Shown here: piece after piece, positions 8,127 through 17,010 of the stretch | How positions within the stretch are numbered: position 1 is the stretch's first letter | Layout of the letters: each line of letters starts with the position of its first letter | Assembly: GCA_965221465.1 (NCBI GenBank) | Contig: OZ244892.1 | Coordinates: 3,720,001 to 3,784,000, forward strand | Reading direction: 5' to 3' | DNA: 64,000 nucleotides | Source: Azophilus sp965221465 | GTDB lineage: Bacteria > Pseudomonadota > Gammaproteobacteria > Pseudomonadales > Azotimanducaceae | The notes under the pieces: generated by a model | Database searches by the model: none | Told to the model about the DNA's origin: nothing | The model's input: the letters and a program-made list of their open reading frames with translations, nothing else | Translations under genes and position numbers: made by a program

Positions 8127-9148
8127 CGACCTTGGTTCGTCAGAAGTGCGTCCAGTCGCGGATATACGCGGCGCGCGTTTTTCTCAAAGACCTTTTCGCG
8201 ATCTTCGTCGTTCAGATCGAGCGCGTCGACGTATCTCTTTGTGTCGTCGAAATAGTGCCCGGTTTGCGGATCGATACCACGTACGGCGCCGACCATTTCA
8301 GATGCGAACAACACGTTGTCGACGTCGATTACTTCGAATAACAGGTTGATGCCGGGCTGGTGATACACGCACGTGTCAAAGAATACGTTCTTCATCAAGT
8401 GCTCGGACAGTTCCGGTTGTTTCAACATATCCGCGAGACCGCGATATCGACCCCAGTGATACGGTACGGCGCCGCCACCATGCGGGATGATCATGCGCAG
8501 ATCCGGGAAATCGGCGAACAGATCACCTTGCAGCAACTGCATGAATGCGGTCGTATCGGCGTTCATGTAATGTGCGCCGGTCGCATGAAAACAGGGATTA
8601 CAGCTCGCAGACACATGAATCATTGCGGGCACGTCGAGCTCGACAAGCTGCTCGTAAATCGGATACCAGTACCGGTCGGTCAATGGCGGGGACGTCCAGT
8701 GCCCACCCGAGGGGTCCGGGCTCAGGTTGCAGCCGACAAATCCAAGCTCGCTGACAGCGCGGCCCAGTTCTGCGATCGGTCCAGCCAGCGACTCACCGGC
8801 AACCTGGGGCAACTGAGCTCCACCAACGAAGTTCTCGGGGTAAAGATCGACGACGCGTTTGATCAGGTCATTGTTGGCACGCGCCCACTCCATCGATGTT
8901 TCCGGATCGCCAACATGATGCGCCATCGCTGAAGCGCGAGGCGAGAATATCGTCAGATCTGCACCACGTTCGCGCAATAACTTCAGTTGGTTGTGCTCGA
9001 TGGTCTCGCGAATCTCGTCGTCGCTGATACTCGCCGGGGCCGGCGGTTCCAACGAGGGATTGTCTAGACGATCAAGCTGCGCCTTGCGGAATTCCTGGTG
9101 CGGCTCGGGTGCGGTTGTGTAGTGGCCGTGACAATCGATGATCAACAT
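8123..9148 (-). CDS. ligJ: 4-oxalomesaconate hydratase LigJ
   Basis: Hydrates 4-oxalomesaconate to 4-carboxy-4-hydroxy-2-oxoadipate. The 341-residue member of the amidohydrolase/ACMSD-like superfamily has an N-terminal metal motif IIDCHGHYTTAP (His7, His9). Other landmarks are SPRASAMAHHVGD, the HGGGAVPYHWGRYRG motif and a C-terminal FASEMVGAVRGIDP. It lies in the expected place between ligU and ligI. There is no sign of truncation. Confidence 0.95.
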   Translation of the reverse strand: MLIIDCHGHYTTAPEPHQEFRKAQLDRLDNPSLEPPAPASISDDEIRETIEHNQLKLLRERGADLTIFSPRASAMAHHVGDPETSMEWARANNDLIKRVVDLYPENFVGGAQLPQVAGESLAGPIAELGRAVSELGFVGCNLSPDPSGGHWTSPPLTDRYWYPIYEQLVELDVPAMIHVSASCNPCFHATGAHYMNADTTAFMQLLQGDLFADFPDLRMIIPHGGGAVPYHWGRYRGLADMLKQPELSEHLMKNVFFDTCVYHQPGINLLFEVIDVDNVLFASEMVGAVRGIDPQTGHYFDDTKRYVDALDLNDEDREKVFEKNARRVYPRLDALLTNQGR

Positions 9149-9154
9149 TGCTCT

Positions 9155-10222
9155 CTATCCGTCCTGCACGAAGACGTTGCCGTCCATCAGTTTACGAGCC
9201 GTTCGCAATAGCGCCGATCGACCCGTCGAGTATGCGCCGTCCTCGTGGCGTAGTTCGATATCGACCGTGAAACGACCACTCGGGTGCTCTACCTCAATAG
9301 CGCCCCCTTGCGGATTGCCGGCGATGGAAGTGCCGACGCTACCAGCAATGCAACAACCTGCGGCTACGCTCGCCGCACCCAATACGCCAATAGACTGGTG
9401 TACGCGATGCGGTATAAACATTCGAGTCGAGATGGCGCCACCAGCCCGTGCCGCCGCAAGCAAACTCATCTTGGGGACGGTCTTGTCAGTAACGTCACCC
9501 AGGTTCATCAGGGGGCCGACCTGCAATCGAATCGCCTCGACTTTCGCCCGCAGTTCGCTGTCGGCCTCGAGCTCCTCTGGCAATTCATAACCGCTCTTGC
9601 CGAAATCGGCCGCGCGCATGAGGACTACCGGCATGCCGTTGTCGACGCAGGTCACCTCGATACCTTCGACGACATCCAGAGCGCTACCCGTCGGAAGCAA
9701 TGCACCACAGTTCGATCCCGCCACGTCGGCAAAATCGATCATCACTGGCGCCGCTGTCCCTGGAACCCCGTCAATCTCGGCGTCGCCTTCGTATTGGACC
9801 TGCCCGCCCGGTGTCGAAACGGTTACGACTGCGATTCCGCCTGAATTCAACATGCGGACCCGAATGACGGTTTCATCGGCCGATGCTGTAACCAGGCCGC
9901 GCTCGATCGCAAAGTGTCCGACACCTGAAAGAATGTTGCCGCAGTTCTGGCCGTCGCTGACGATGGCCTTGTCGACAACAATCTGCAGGAACAGGTAGTC
10001 GATATCGGCATTCGAGTCTGGAGATGACGAAACAACGGCAACCTTGCTTGTCAAAGGGTGTGCACCGCCCATGCCGTCGATCTGTCGGGAGTCTGGCGAA
10101 CCCATGATGCCGAGCAGTATCGCGTCTCGAGCGGCCGGTTCGTCCGGGAGGTCCTCCTCGAGGAAGTAAAGCCCCTTGGACGTACCTCCACGCATCACCA
10201 TTGCGGGAATTGATCGCAACAT
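9155..10222 (-). CDS. ligU: 4-oxalomesaconate tautomerase (PrpF family)
   Basis: Isomerises oxalomesaconate between keto and enol or double-bond isomers so that the hydratase can act. The 355-residue PrpF/diaminopimelate-epimerase-fold protein starts with AMVMRGGTSKGLYF. It contains DGMGGAHPLTSKVAVV, DGQNCGNILSGVG with the conserved Cys, and PGTAAPVMIDF. The same enzyme is called GalD in Pseudomonas and LigU in Sphingobium. It sits between ligK (3 bp apart) and ligJ (6 bp apart). Confidence 0.92.
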   Translation of the reverse strand: MLRSIPAMVMRGGTSKGLYFLEEDLPDEPAARDAILLGIMGSPDSRQIDGMGGAHPLTSKVAVVSSSPDSNADIDYLFLQIVVDKAIVSDGQNCGNILSGVGHFAIERGLVTASADETVIRVRMLNSGGIAVVTVSTPGGQVQYEGDAEIDGVPGTAAPVMIDFADVAGSNCGALLPTGSALDVVEGIEVTCVDNGMPVVLMRAADFGKSGYELPEELEADSELRAKVEAIRLQVGPLMNLGDVTDKTVPKMSLLAAARAGGAISTRMFIPHRVHQSIGVLGAASVAAGCCIAGSVGTSIAGNPQGGAIEVEHPSGRFTVDIELRHEDGAYSTGRSALLRTARKLMDGNVFVQDG

Positions 10223-10225
10223 GGG

Positions 10226-10930
10226 CTAATCTTCGGTATCCACCCAGCGCAGGCCTCTTTCGGCCAGCCTTCCGCGCATGTTGTAGATATCGAGGCCAAG
10301 CTCGCCTGCTTCGAATCGGGCCCGTTTGCCCTCTTCATTGGCGATGCGCTGCCTCGCTTTCTCAATCACATGTGCTGCCTCGTGCTTGCTGACGATGACT
10401 ACGCCATCGTCATCTGCAACAACGATGTCACCCGGTACCACGGTCTGGCCAGCGCAAACAATCGTCGTATTGACGTTCGCAACGGTTTCCTTGACCGTAC
10501 CTTGTGCGCACACGGCTGCCGACCAGACTGGAAACTCCATTTCGGTGAGCGTCGCGATATCGCGAACGCCGGCATCGATCACGAGACCGCGCACACCGCG
10601 AGCCTGTAACGAAGTCGCGAGCAGATCGCCAAAGTAACCGTCGCGGCACGCGCTGGTTGGCGTGACGACGAGAATGTCGCCTTTCCGGCATTGCTCGACG
10701 GCGACATGAATCATCCAGTTGTCACCGGGCGCGACTTCGCAGGTTACCGCAGTCCCCGCGATGGAAGCGGGGCGGTAGATCGGCCGCAGCCCGGCATCGA
10801 GCAATCCTTTGCGACCCTGCGCTTCGTGCACGGTCGCCACCCCATATCGGGCAAACTCATCAGCATGCGTTTGTGCCGAGCGATCGATGTTGGTTACACA
10901 GACAGGCATGGTTATCTGGCTATTGGTCAC
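10226..10930 (-). CDS. ligK: 4-carboxy-4-hydroxy-2-oxoadipate aldolase / oxaloacetate decarboxylase LigK
   Basis: Last step of the pathway: cleaves 4-carboxy-4-hydroxy-2-oxoadipate to pyruvate and oxaloacetate with a divalent metal. The 234-residue RraA-like class II aldolase shows TVHEAQGRKG near the N-terminus, the metal/substrate motif DGYFGDLLATS, and RGLVIDAGVRD with the Arg-Asp pair typical of the HMG/CHA aldolases. The first codon is GTG at 10930; an ATG at 10909 could also serve, and neither has a strong Shine-Dalgarno sequence. A gap of 103 bp with a small hairpin separates it from the cupin gene. Confidence 0.93.
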   Translation of the reverse strand: MTNSQITMPVCVTNIDRSAQTHADEFARYGVATVHEAQGRKGLLDAGLRPIYRPASIAGTAVTCEVAPGDNWMIHVAVEQCRKGDILVVTPTSACRDGYFGDLLATSLQARGVRGLVIDAGVRDIATLTEMEFPVWSAAVCAQGTVKETVANVNTTIVCAGQTVVPGDIVVADDDGVVIVSKHEAAHVIEKARQRIANEEGKRARFEAGELGLDIYNMRGRLAERGLRWVDTED

Positions 10931-10983
10931 GAGTACTGGAGAATGCGCATTATTGCCGATTTTGTTGCCAAAGTTGGCCGGAA

Positions 10984-11000
10984 TCGCGGTCTTGCCGCGA
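10984..11000 (-). other. Intercistronic hairpin upstream of ligK
   Basis: TCGCGG and CCGCGA form a perfect 6-bp stem around a 5-nt loop in the only sizeable gap of the lig operon. There is no U-run, so it is not an ordinary terminator. It could slow degradation of the downstream lig mRNA. Weak evidence. Confidence 0.3.
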
Positions 11001-11033
11001 AGAACGAATGCGTCATTACCAGTCGACCTGGCA

Positions 11034-11540
11034 TTAGGGCTTCAGTTCTTCGAGCGGCTCGCCGTCATGCACGTATGGTCCAGCTGCTTCAGTAAGCACG
11101 AAGACGATGCGACACGGAACGTTCTCGCTCGGATTGCGCCATAGATGCATCGTGCCGCGCTGCACGATGACGTCTCCGGCACGGCAGGTTTCAAACGCCC
11201 CATCATCGAGTTCGAGCTCGACTTCACCCGACAGTACGATGCCATAGTCCAGGCTGTTGGTACGATGCATGGGCGATTCCCCGCCGGGGAGCATATCGAC
11301 TACGCGTATGACCGACCCCCCATTTAACGTAAGGCCGACATCACGCGCCGCGCCATCGACTTCGTCGTTCAGATTCACGGGAACTTCGGCTGCGCTCCAG
11401 ATGGTTGCGAACGCTGCGACGCCCGATGGAATTGTTTCAGGCTCTAGCTCGTCGATTGAGCGAAACACGGCATGACCGCTGGCGTCGTGCCCGGTAACCA
11501 CTCGACGAAGACTTTTGGATAGATCGGCCAAACGGTTCAA
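11034..11540 (-). CDS. Cupin domain protein
   Basis: A 168-residue single-cupin protein. The metal-binding motif 1 region is MLPGGESPMHRTNSLDYGIVLSGEVELELDD (split here as GGESPMHRTNSLDYG and VLSGEVELEL) and motif 2 is GDVIVQRGTMHLWRNPS. The conserved His and Glu/Asp ligands are only partly standard. Small cupins of this type occur beside aromatic monooxygenases, where they may act as isomerases, decarboxylases or sensors. No exact reaction can be assigned. I chose the TTG at 11540 after AAAGGA, 8 bp beyond the pobA stop; a second TTG lies at 11531. Confidence 0.75.
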   Translation of the reverse strand: MNRLADLSKSLRRVVTGHDASGHAVFRSIDELEPETIPSGVAAFATIWSAAEVPVNLNDEVDGAARDVGLTLNGGSVIRVVDMLPGGESPMHRTNSLDYGIVLSGEVELELDDGAFETCRAGDVIVQRGTMHLWRNPSENVPCRIVFVLTEAAGPYVHDGEPLEELKP

Positions 11541-11548
11541 TTTTCCTT

Positions 11549-12721
11549 TCAGTAAGGCAAACCCACATAATTCTCTGCGAGCGTTACCTGTGCCGCACGT
11601 GAAGACCTCAGGTATTCGAATTCTGTTTGTTGAATTCGCTGGTCGAAACCCGATGCGCCGGGGAAGTTGTGCAGTAGCTGCGTCATCCACCACGAGAAAC
11701 GCTCGGCCTTCCAGACCCGTGCCAGTGCTCTGGCAGGATAGTCGCCGAGAGCTGATTCGTCGTCATTAGCGTAATAGCGGATCAAGGCCCTGGAAAGATA
11801 GTAGATGTCCGATGCAGCGAGATTGAGGCCCTTGGCACCGGTCGGGGGAACAATATGCGCTGCGTCACCGGCGAGAAACAGCCGGTTCCACGACATGGGT
11901 TCACAGACAAAACTCCTCAAAGGAGCGATCGACTTCTCGATGGATGGCCCTGTTATGAGTGTCTCCGCAACCTCTTTCGGCAGCCGCGAGTTCAGTTCCT
12001 CCCAGAATCGATCATCCGGCCACTCGGCAATTTCATCGTCGACCGGGCACTGAACGTAGTATCGACTCAATGTCTGCGATCGCATCGAACAGAGCGCAAA
12101 TCCCCGTTCATGCCCGGCGTAAACGAGTTCTTCCGCTACCGGTGGCGTCTCGGACAGCACGCCCAGCCAACCAAATGGATAAACGCGTTCAAACTTCTGC
12201 AAAACGCTCGCCGGCAATGCGTTGCGACTGACGCCGTGAAAACCATCGCAGCCAGCAATGAAATCGCAGTGAATTGTTCGCGTCTCACCGTCCTTCTGGT
12301 AAGACACGCACGGGCTATTCGAGTGCAGATCGAGAATCCGGACATCCTCGACCTCGTGAAAGACGTTGCCGTTCATCGTGTCACGAGCATCGTAAAGATC
12401 GCGGGTTACCTCCGTTTGCCCATAGACGGTGACAACAGCACCATCGGTGAGTTCGTCGAACGCGATGCGCAGAGACTCGCCACGATAGGCAATCTCGACA
12501 CCACTGTGCGTTTCGCCCTCTTTGTGCAGTCGATCGGCAACCTGAGCTTCCTCGAGCAAGCTCACCAGGCCCTGCTCGAGCACGCCGGCACGAATTCGAC
12601 CGAGAACGTACTCCCGACTCCGTCGTTCGAGTACGACATTGTCGACATTATTCAGGTCGAGAAGCTGCGACAGTAGCAATCCAGAGGGACCTCCACCGAT
12701 TATTGCTACGCGTGTTTGCAT
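11549..12721 (-). CDS. pobA: 4-hydroxybenzoate 3-monooxygenase PobA
   Basis: FAD- and NADPH-dependent hydroxylase converting 4-hydroxybenzoate to protocatechuate, the substrate of LigAB. The 390-residue protein carries the FAD motif IIGGGPSGLLLSQLL and VLERRSREYVLGRIRAG (the Arg44-type loop). It also carries the CDGFHGVSR (DG motif) and FLAGDAAHIVPPTGAKGLN (GD motif). The length and the C-terminal YLRSSRAAQVTLAENYVG are standard for PobA. It overlaps the upstream FAH gene by 16 bp. Confidence 0.97.
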   Translation of the reverse strand: MQTRVAIIGGGPSGLLLSQLLDLNNVDNVVLERRSREYVLGRIRAGVLEQGLVSLLEEAQVADRLHKEGETHSGVEIAYRGESLRIAFDELTDGAVVTVYGQTEVTRDLYDARDTMNGNVFHEVEDVRILDLHSNSPCVSYQKDGETRTIHCDFIAGCDGFHGVSRNALPASVLQKFERVYPFGWLGVLSETPPVAEELVYAGHERGFALCSMRSQTLSRYYVQCPVDDEIAEWPDDRFWEELNSRLPKEVAETLITGPSIEKSIAPLRSFVCEPMSWNRLFLAGDAAHIVPPTGAKGLNLAASDIYYLSRALIRYYANDDESALGDYPARALARVWKAERFSWWMTQLLHNFPGASGFDQRIQQTEFEYLRSSRAAQVTLAENYVGLPY

Positions 12722-13674
12722 ACCCGTTGTTCTATTGCACCGAACAGGAGGTCACCGCGCTTTGTTCTCGACTCCATGAATACGGTGTCGCCGAAACTCA
12801 TGAAAGACGTTTTTGGCTCGCCGCCGTCAACCATCTCAATGGCGCGTCGTTCCGAAATGCAGGAAGAACCAACCTCTTCATAGTTCTCGTTCGAGACGGT
12901 TCCCGAGCCGATGATTGTGCCGGCGCACAATGAACGGGTCGCAGCTGCGTGCGCAACGAGTTCGTGAAATCCGACGCTCATGGCGCCGCCGTGTGCTTTA
13001 CCAAAGACCTCATCGTTCCACTTGACTTCAAGAACCAGCTGTACGCGACCATCGACCCATCCATCGCCCAACTCGTCCGGTGTCACAGCAAACGGTGCTA
13101 CTGAGCAAGCTGGCTTCGCCTGTATCCAACCGAATCCGGTCTTCATCTCTTTGGGAGCAATGGCACGAAGCGACCAATCGTTCAGTTGAATAATCAATTT
13201 GATGTGCTTCATTGCCTTGGCGGGGCTGGTGCCCATCGGCACCTGGTCGACGATGACGCCGAATTCTCCTTCGAAGTCGATGCCATCTGATTCGTCGGGG
13301 AACAGGACATCGTCGTTTGGTCCGTAGAATAGGTGCGACATGCCCTGATACATCAGCGGCTTGTCGGATTCGATGGGGTCGAGACCGAACGCTTTCTGCA
13401 TCAACTCGCCGTGTGTGTCATAGGCTGAGCCATCGAGCCATTGCCAGGCACGTGGGAGTGGCGCCGCGAATCGGGTATCGCTCGTCGATTCGCCGTCACC
13501 TGCGTCGAGCTTCGACACCACTGGCTCGAGTTCACGGCATGCTTGCTGCCAATTCTCGATTGCCCACTGCATCGTCCGACCGTTGCCGGCCCCAAGCTGT
13601 CGAGTGCCATCCTTTGACACAACGACCAGTTCACCATCCGGGTTCTTGCCGGGGATCGTTGCCAGTTTCACCAC
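12706..13674 (-). CDS. Fumarylacetoacetate hydrolase family protein
   Basis: A 322-residue C-C bond hydrolase or decarboxylase of the FAH fold. Metal-binding carboxylates are seen in DFEGEFGVIVDQVP (ExE plus D). IQLNDWSLR, GFGWIQAKPACS and AGTIIGSGTVSN match the family core. It is close in layout to the proteins annotated as fumarylacetoacetase or ureidoglycolate lyase-like in tyrosine and homogentisate-type pathways. It starts GTG 6 bp after the cyclase gene. It likely cleaves the product of one of the neighbouring oxygenases rather than a protocatechuate intermediate, because that pathway is already complete. Confidence 0.85.
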   Translation of the reverse strand: MVKLATIPGKNPDGELVVVSKDGTRQLGAGNGRTMQWAIENWQQACRELEPVVSKLDAGDGESTSDTRFAAPLPRAWQWLDGSAYDTHGELMQKAFGLDPIESDKPLMYQGMSHLFYGPNDDVLFPDESDGIDFEGEFGVIVDQVPMGTSPAKAMKHIKLIIQLNDWSLRAIAPKEMKTGFGWIQAKPACSVAPFAVTPDELGDGWVDGRVQLVLEVKWNDEVFGKAHGGAMSVGFHELVAHAAATRSLCAGTIIGSGTVSNENYEEVGSSCISERRAIEMVDGGEPKTSFMSFGDTVFMESRTKRGDLLFGAIEQRVCKHA

Positions 13675-13680
13675 AGCTCC

Positions 13681-14460
13681 TTATTCGTCGAATATTGCGA
13701 CAGCACGTGTCCAACCTGCCGATGCGCCCCGAATCTTGTGCGGGAAACAACTTACCGTAAAACCCGACGGCGGCAGCACTTCAAGGTTGTGCAGCTTCTC
13801 GAGGTGGCAATAGCCGATGTCACGACCCGCCTTGTGACCCTCCCAGATCAACGACTTGTCGCCGGTCTCCTTGACCTTTTCAGCGGTATACGAGAAAGGC
13901 GCATCCCAGCTCCAGGCATCGGTGCCCGTCACTCGGACACCCTTTTCCAGGAGGTACATGGTGGCCTCGTAGCCCATGCCACAACCGGTGTTCACGAAAT
14001 TCGGATCGCCAAGAGCCTTCCCGGCGGCGGTGTTGATGAGAACGATGTCCATCGGATTGACCTCGACACCGATACGATCCAGCTCCGCTTCTACTTCAGC
14101 GGCAGTGACGACGTGCCCGTCTTCAAAGTGCCGAAAATCGAGTTTGATGCCCGGGCGAAAACACCAGTCCAGCGGCACCTCGTCGATCGTAATTGCCCTT
14201 TCGCCGCCGTTCATGGTTGGATGAAAGTGCCAGGGCGCATCGAGGTGCGTGCCGTTGTGGGTCGACAGCTTAACCTCCTCCGCTGCAGCAAATCCTCCGC
14301 CGCCCGGAAAGTCATCGGCCTCGACACCCGGGAAGAAGGTCCGCGCCTCCGTCACCGTTTCAGCGTGCTGCTTGTACTCGATCTTCGGCCGCATGAACGG
14401 CGGATCGGAAATCACGTCATTTTCGAGATAGATGGAAAGATCAACGAATCGTTGTGGCAT
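13681..14460 (-). CDS. Cyclase family hydrolase (kynurenine formamidase-like)
   Basis: A 259-residue metal-dependent hydrolase of the cyclase fold, with the hallmark STHNGTHLDAPWHFHP (HxGTHxDxPxHF) in the first half and GTDAWSWDAPF later. Relatives include kynurenine formamidase, isatin hydrolase and lactone- or imide-opening enzymes. I chose the ATG at 14460 because GGAGG stands 6 bases before it; four codons further upstream also remain open. It lies between the alpha/beta hydrolase and the FAH gene on the same strand. Confidence 0.87.
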   Translation of the reverse strand: MPQRFVDLSIYLENDVISDPPFMRPKIEYKQHAETVTEARTFFPGVEADDFPGGGGFAAAEEVKLSTHNGTHLDAPWHFHPTMNGGERAITIDEVPLDWCFRPGIKLDFRHFEDGHVVTAAEVEAELDRIGVEVNPMDIVLINTAAGKALGDPNFVNTGCGMGYEATMYLLEKGVRVTGTDAWSWDAPFSYTAEKVKETGDKSLIWEGHKAGRDIGYCHLEKLHNLEVLPPSGFTVSCFPHKIRGASAGWTRAVAIFDE

Positions 14461-14540
14461 AAGGGCCTCCAATACGGGGCGAAAAACAATTGCTTTTGTG
14501 GATATGCATTTATGTGATCTATGAGAGTGCGCCTCAGCAA

Positions 14541-15698
14541 TTACGAAGTGCGGCCGCCCAGCGTTTCAGCGAACCAATCGGCAATATACTCGGTGCCAAA
14601 TGACATGTTGTCGGCGCCCACATGCTCTACGCCGCCTTCCCGTTCGGTGAAGAATTTGAGTTCACGTTTGGGCGAGTTGACCAGTTGCTCGAAACTCTGA
14701 TGGGCGTAATCGACATTGATCTGACGGTCGTGCGCACCGTGAGTGACCAGGAACGGCACCTTTATCTTCTCCATGACACCGTTCAGGTGCATTCCTTCCG
14801 CCTTCTCGAAGAACGCATCCATATCTTCTGCACCGAATACCCACATGACGTGCTTCCAGTAATGAGGTACAGGATTCTCCCCTTCGCGCTTCAGGCGTCC
14901 CTGCTGGACCTCGGCCCAATTGTGGTTTGCGCCCCAGCATGCGCCAGAGGCGAACCGGGGTTCGTAAGCGACCGCTCGCGGTGCAAAGTGACCACCCAGC
15001 GAAATACCCGTCATCCCGATGCGCTTCGCATCGACAAACTCCTGTTCCTCCAGCCAGTCAACCCAGGCTGACGCCCATTCTTCGCTTGCATGCGTGGCCG
15101 GCAATTCCTGCAGCCTCAGCGCCTCGCCAGTGCCGGGCTGGTCGACACAAAGGCAGCTGATGCCGCGTTTCGCCAGCGCGTAGGGGAACCCGCCCAGCCA
15201 GAGCATCTCCTTGCAGCTATCGAGGCCGTTACAGAAGATGACGACCGGACGCGGCCCTTCACCCTCGGCGAGCGTCAGATAGCCCGCGATTCTCTTGCCT
15301 TCACCGTACGGTATTTCGACCCGCTCGACATTGTCGCCCGCATATCCGGTGCCGCGCGCAAATGCGTCCAGCGCTTTCTTGTAGGTTGCCATACGGCCCG
15401 GATGCCCCAGACCCTGCATGCGTTCCGCCGTCACGTAATAAATGCTTGCTCGTTTCAGCTTTGGTGCGGCAGAAAACTCGCGACCGTTTCCGAGGTCTTC
15501 TTCGGCGAGTTCCACGAGCGTGTCCGCCTTCTTGACCCATTCTTTCAGGAACTCGGCCGTGCCGGCATCCTCACCGTTACTGGCGGCGTCCTTGATCGGT
15601 TGACACATGTCGACGATCTCGCCGATCTTGCCGCCGTTCTCGAGCGCAATCGCAACGGACAGGTTCCAGATGTAGTTCGGGAAGTATTCGAAAAGCGC
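14541..15698 (-). CDS. Alpha/beta hydrolase (2,6-dihydroxypseudooxynicotine hydrolase / FrsA-like)
   Basis: A 385-residue serine hydrolase with a helical N-terminal half of about 150 residues followed by the hydrolase core. The nucleophile elbow is MTGISLGGHFAPRA, the acid lies in THGAHDRQI and the His in GGVEHVGAD. This two-part build is that of the DHPON C-C hydrolase group. The GTG at 15698 has an AGGAAG Shine-Dalgarno sequence; an open frame extends upstream but overlaps the preceding monooxygenase gene. It is probably a C-C or ester hydrolase acting on a ring-derived ketone. Confidence 0.82.
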   Translation of the reverse strand, partial: ALFEYFPNYIWNLSVAIALENGGKIGEIVDMCQPIKDAASNGEDAGTAEFLKEWVKKADTLVELAEEDLGNGREFSAAPKLKRASIYYVTAERMQGLGHPGRMATYKKALDAFARGTGYAGDNVERVEIPYGEGKRIAGYLTLAEGEGPRPVVIFCNGLDSCKEMLWLGGFPYALAKRGISCLCVDQPGTGEALRLQELPATHASEEWASAWVDWLEEQEFVDAKRIGMTGISLGGHFAPRAVAYEPRFASGACWGANHNWAEVQQGRLKREGENPVPHYWKHVMWVFGAEDMDAFFEKAEGMHLNGVMEKIKVPFLVTHGAHDRQINVDYAHQSFEQLVNSPKRELKFFTEREGGVEHVGADNMSFGTEYIADWFAETLGGRTS

Positions 15699-15720
15699 CA
15701 CTGGAGTTCTTCTTCCTTTT

Positions 15721-16833
15721 CTATAGAGGCTCGGACGTGGCCGCAATCATCTCGGCCGTCGCTTGTGGGAGGTTGACTAGCGGGCCCTTGCCGATCTGGC
15801 CCATGCAGATTGCGACCGACGACTCGACAACGTACTTGCAGCGCTCGTAGCGGCGCCTCTGGAAGGCGGCAAACGCGTCAGCTACAGAATCGGCGCGAGC
15901 AAGCTCTTCGGCGAGCACGAGGCTGTCTTCGATGGCCATACCGGCACCCTGACCCAGATGTGGCGTCGTACCGTGAGCCGCATCGCCGATGAGCACGACA
16001 TGCCCTTTGTGCCAGTCGCCCTCGAGAAAGTGCCACACGAGTGGCCGGTAGACGACTTCGTCGTCGTCGGTAATCTGGTCAACGAGTTCGGCAATGCCTG
16101 GCGGCGCGTCCTCGAGTTTTTCGCGCATCGCCCTTGCGAGCCCCTCGCGTGGATACCGCGGATTTTCGGGCTCAGGCGTTGTGAGGAACATGTACACCGT
16201 GTCGTCTGAGAGCGGCACCAGCCCAACGCCCATCTTTCCATCGTAGGCTCGCATGTTGACCATGTCGTCGGGCCGGCGCAGGTTATACCGCCAGACGGCC
16301 TGCCCGGCGAACTCCGGCTGCTTGGCGTTCGGAAACAATAGCTCTCGCATTTGCGAACTGACACCGTCGGCCCCCACTACCACGTCATAGCGGCCGCTGG
16401 AACCATCGGAAAAACCAACCGAAACTCCATTGTCGTCTGTCAATTCCGTGACAACGACACCGAGACGAATCTTCGCACCTTCCGCTTCGGCCCGGTCGGC
16501 AAGCACCTTCTGCAGCGCCGGACGGCTGATGCCCACTTGCCCGGGGTATTTTTCAACCAGTCGCGTTACCGGCACTTTGGCGGCCAGCTCCCCATCGGGT
16601 TTGTATATTTCAACGAAGTCGTAGCCGTAACCCGATTCGATATAGTCATCGATGACACCCAACTCCGCAACAGCGCGGACGACATTGGCCTGCTGGATGA
16701 TGCCAACCCCGTAAACAGACCAATCCGGGTCTTTCTCAATGACTTCAGTCCTGAATCCACGTTGACCGAGGGCAATCGCGGAAGTCAATCCGCCGATTCC
16801 GCCACCAACGACAAGAACTGACAGATTCTTCAT
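15721..16833 (-). CDS. FAD-dependent aromatic monooxygenase (salicylate hydroxylase-like)
   Basis: A 370-residue group A flavoprotein hydroxylase. It has the N-terminal VLVVGGGIGGLTSAIAL Rossmann motif, the DG motif VVGADGVSSQMRE and the GD motif VLIGDAAHGTTPHLGQGAGMAIED. It is most like salicylate or 6-hydroxynicotinate 3-monooxygenase-type enzymes. The start ATG at 16833 follows GGGTAGAAGA. It appears to be the first gene of the long minus-strand operon, directly downstream of the regulatory block at 16881-16940. The substrate is unknown; the following hydrolases suggest a ring opened outside the lig pathway. Confidence 0.88.
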   Translation of the reverse strand: MKNLSVLVVGGGIGGLTSAIALGQRGFRTEVIEKDPDWSVYGVGIIQQANVVRAVAELGVIDDYIESGYGYDFVEIYKPDGELAAKVPVTRLVEKYPGQVGISRPALQKVLADRAEAEGAKIRLGVVVTELTDDNGVSVGFSDGSSGRYDVVVGADGVSSQMRELLFPNAKQPEFAGQAVWRYNLRRPDDMVNMRAYDGKMGVGLVPLSDDTVYMFLTTPEPENPRYPREGLARAMREKLEDAPPGIAELVDQITDDDEVVYRPLVWHFLEGDWHKGHVVLIGDAAHGTTPHLGQGAGMAIEDSLVLAEELARADSVADAFAAFQRRRYERCKYVVESSVAICMGQIGKGPLVNLPQATAEMIAATSEPL

Positions 16834-16880
16834 TCTTCTACCCAAATGACGGTTTAGCTTTCATGGGCAAACAGCCTAAC

Positions 16881-16940
16881 GCCGCAATATCTATCAGCCA
16901 AGCTAATTGTCTTTATGGTTACCTAGAAACTTTCTTGATT
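16881..16940 (-). promoter_or_regulatory. Regulatory block, copy 1 (upstream of the 14-gene minus operon)
   Basis: An AT-rich stretch containing TTTATGGTTA. It aligns without gaps to 19921-19980 at about two thirds identity by eye, including CTATCA, AATT and TTTATGGTT. It lies about 50 bp upstream of the first ATG of the operon, in the only large gap before it. It is read as a shared promoter/operator for two parts of the catabolic regulon. Confidence 0.55.
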
Positions 16941-17010
16941 TATTGGTTCCGAAGGCACCTGCTTGACGATCGGCAATACTAATGGATCGCCATAACGTCG
17001 CCTTGTCGGT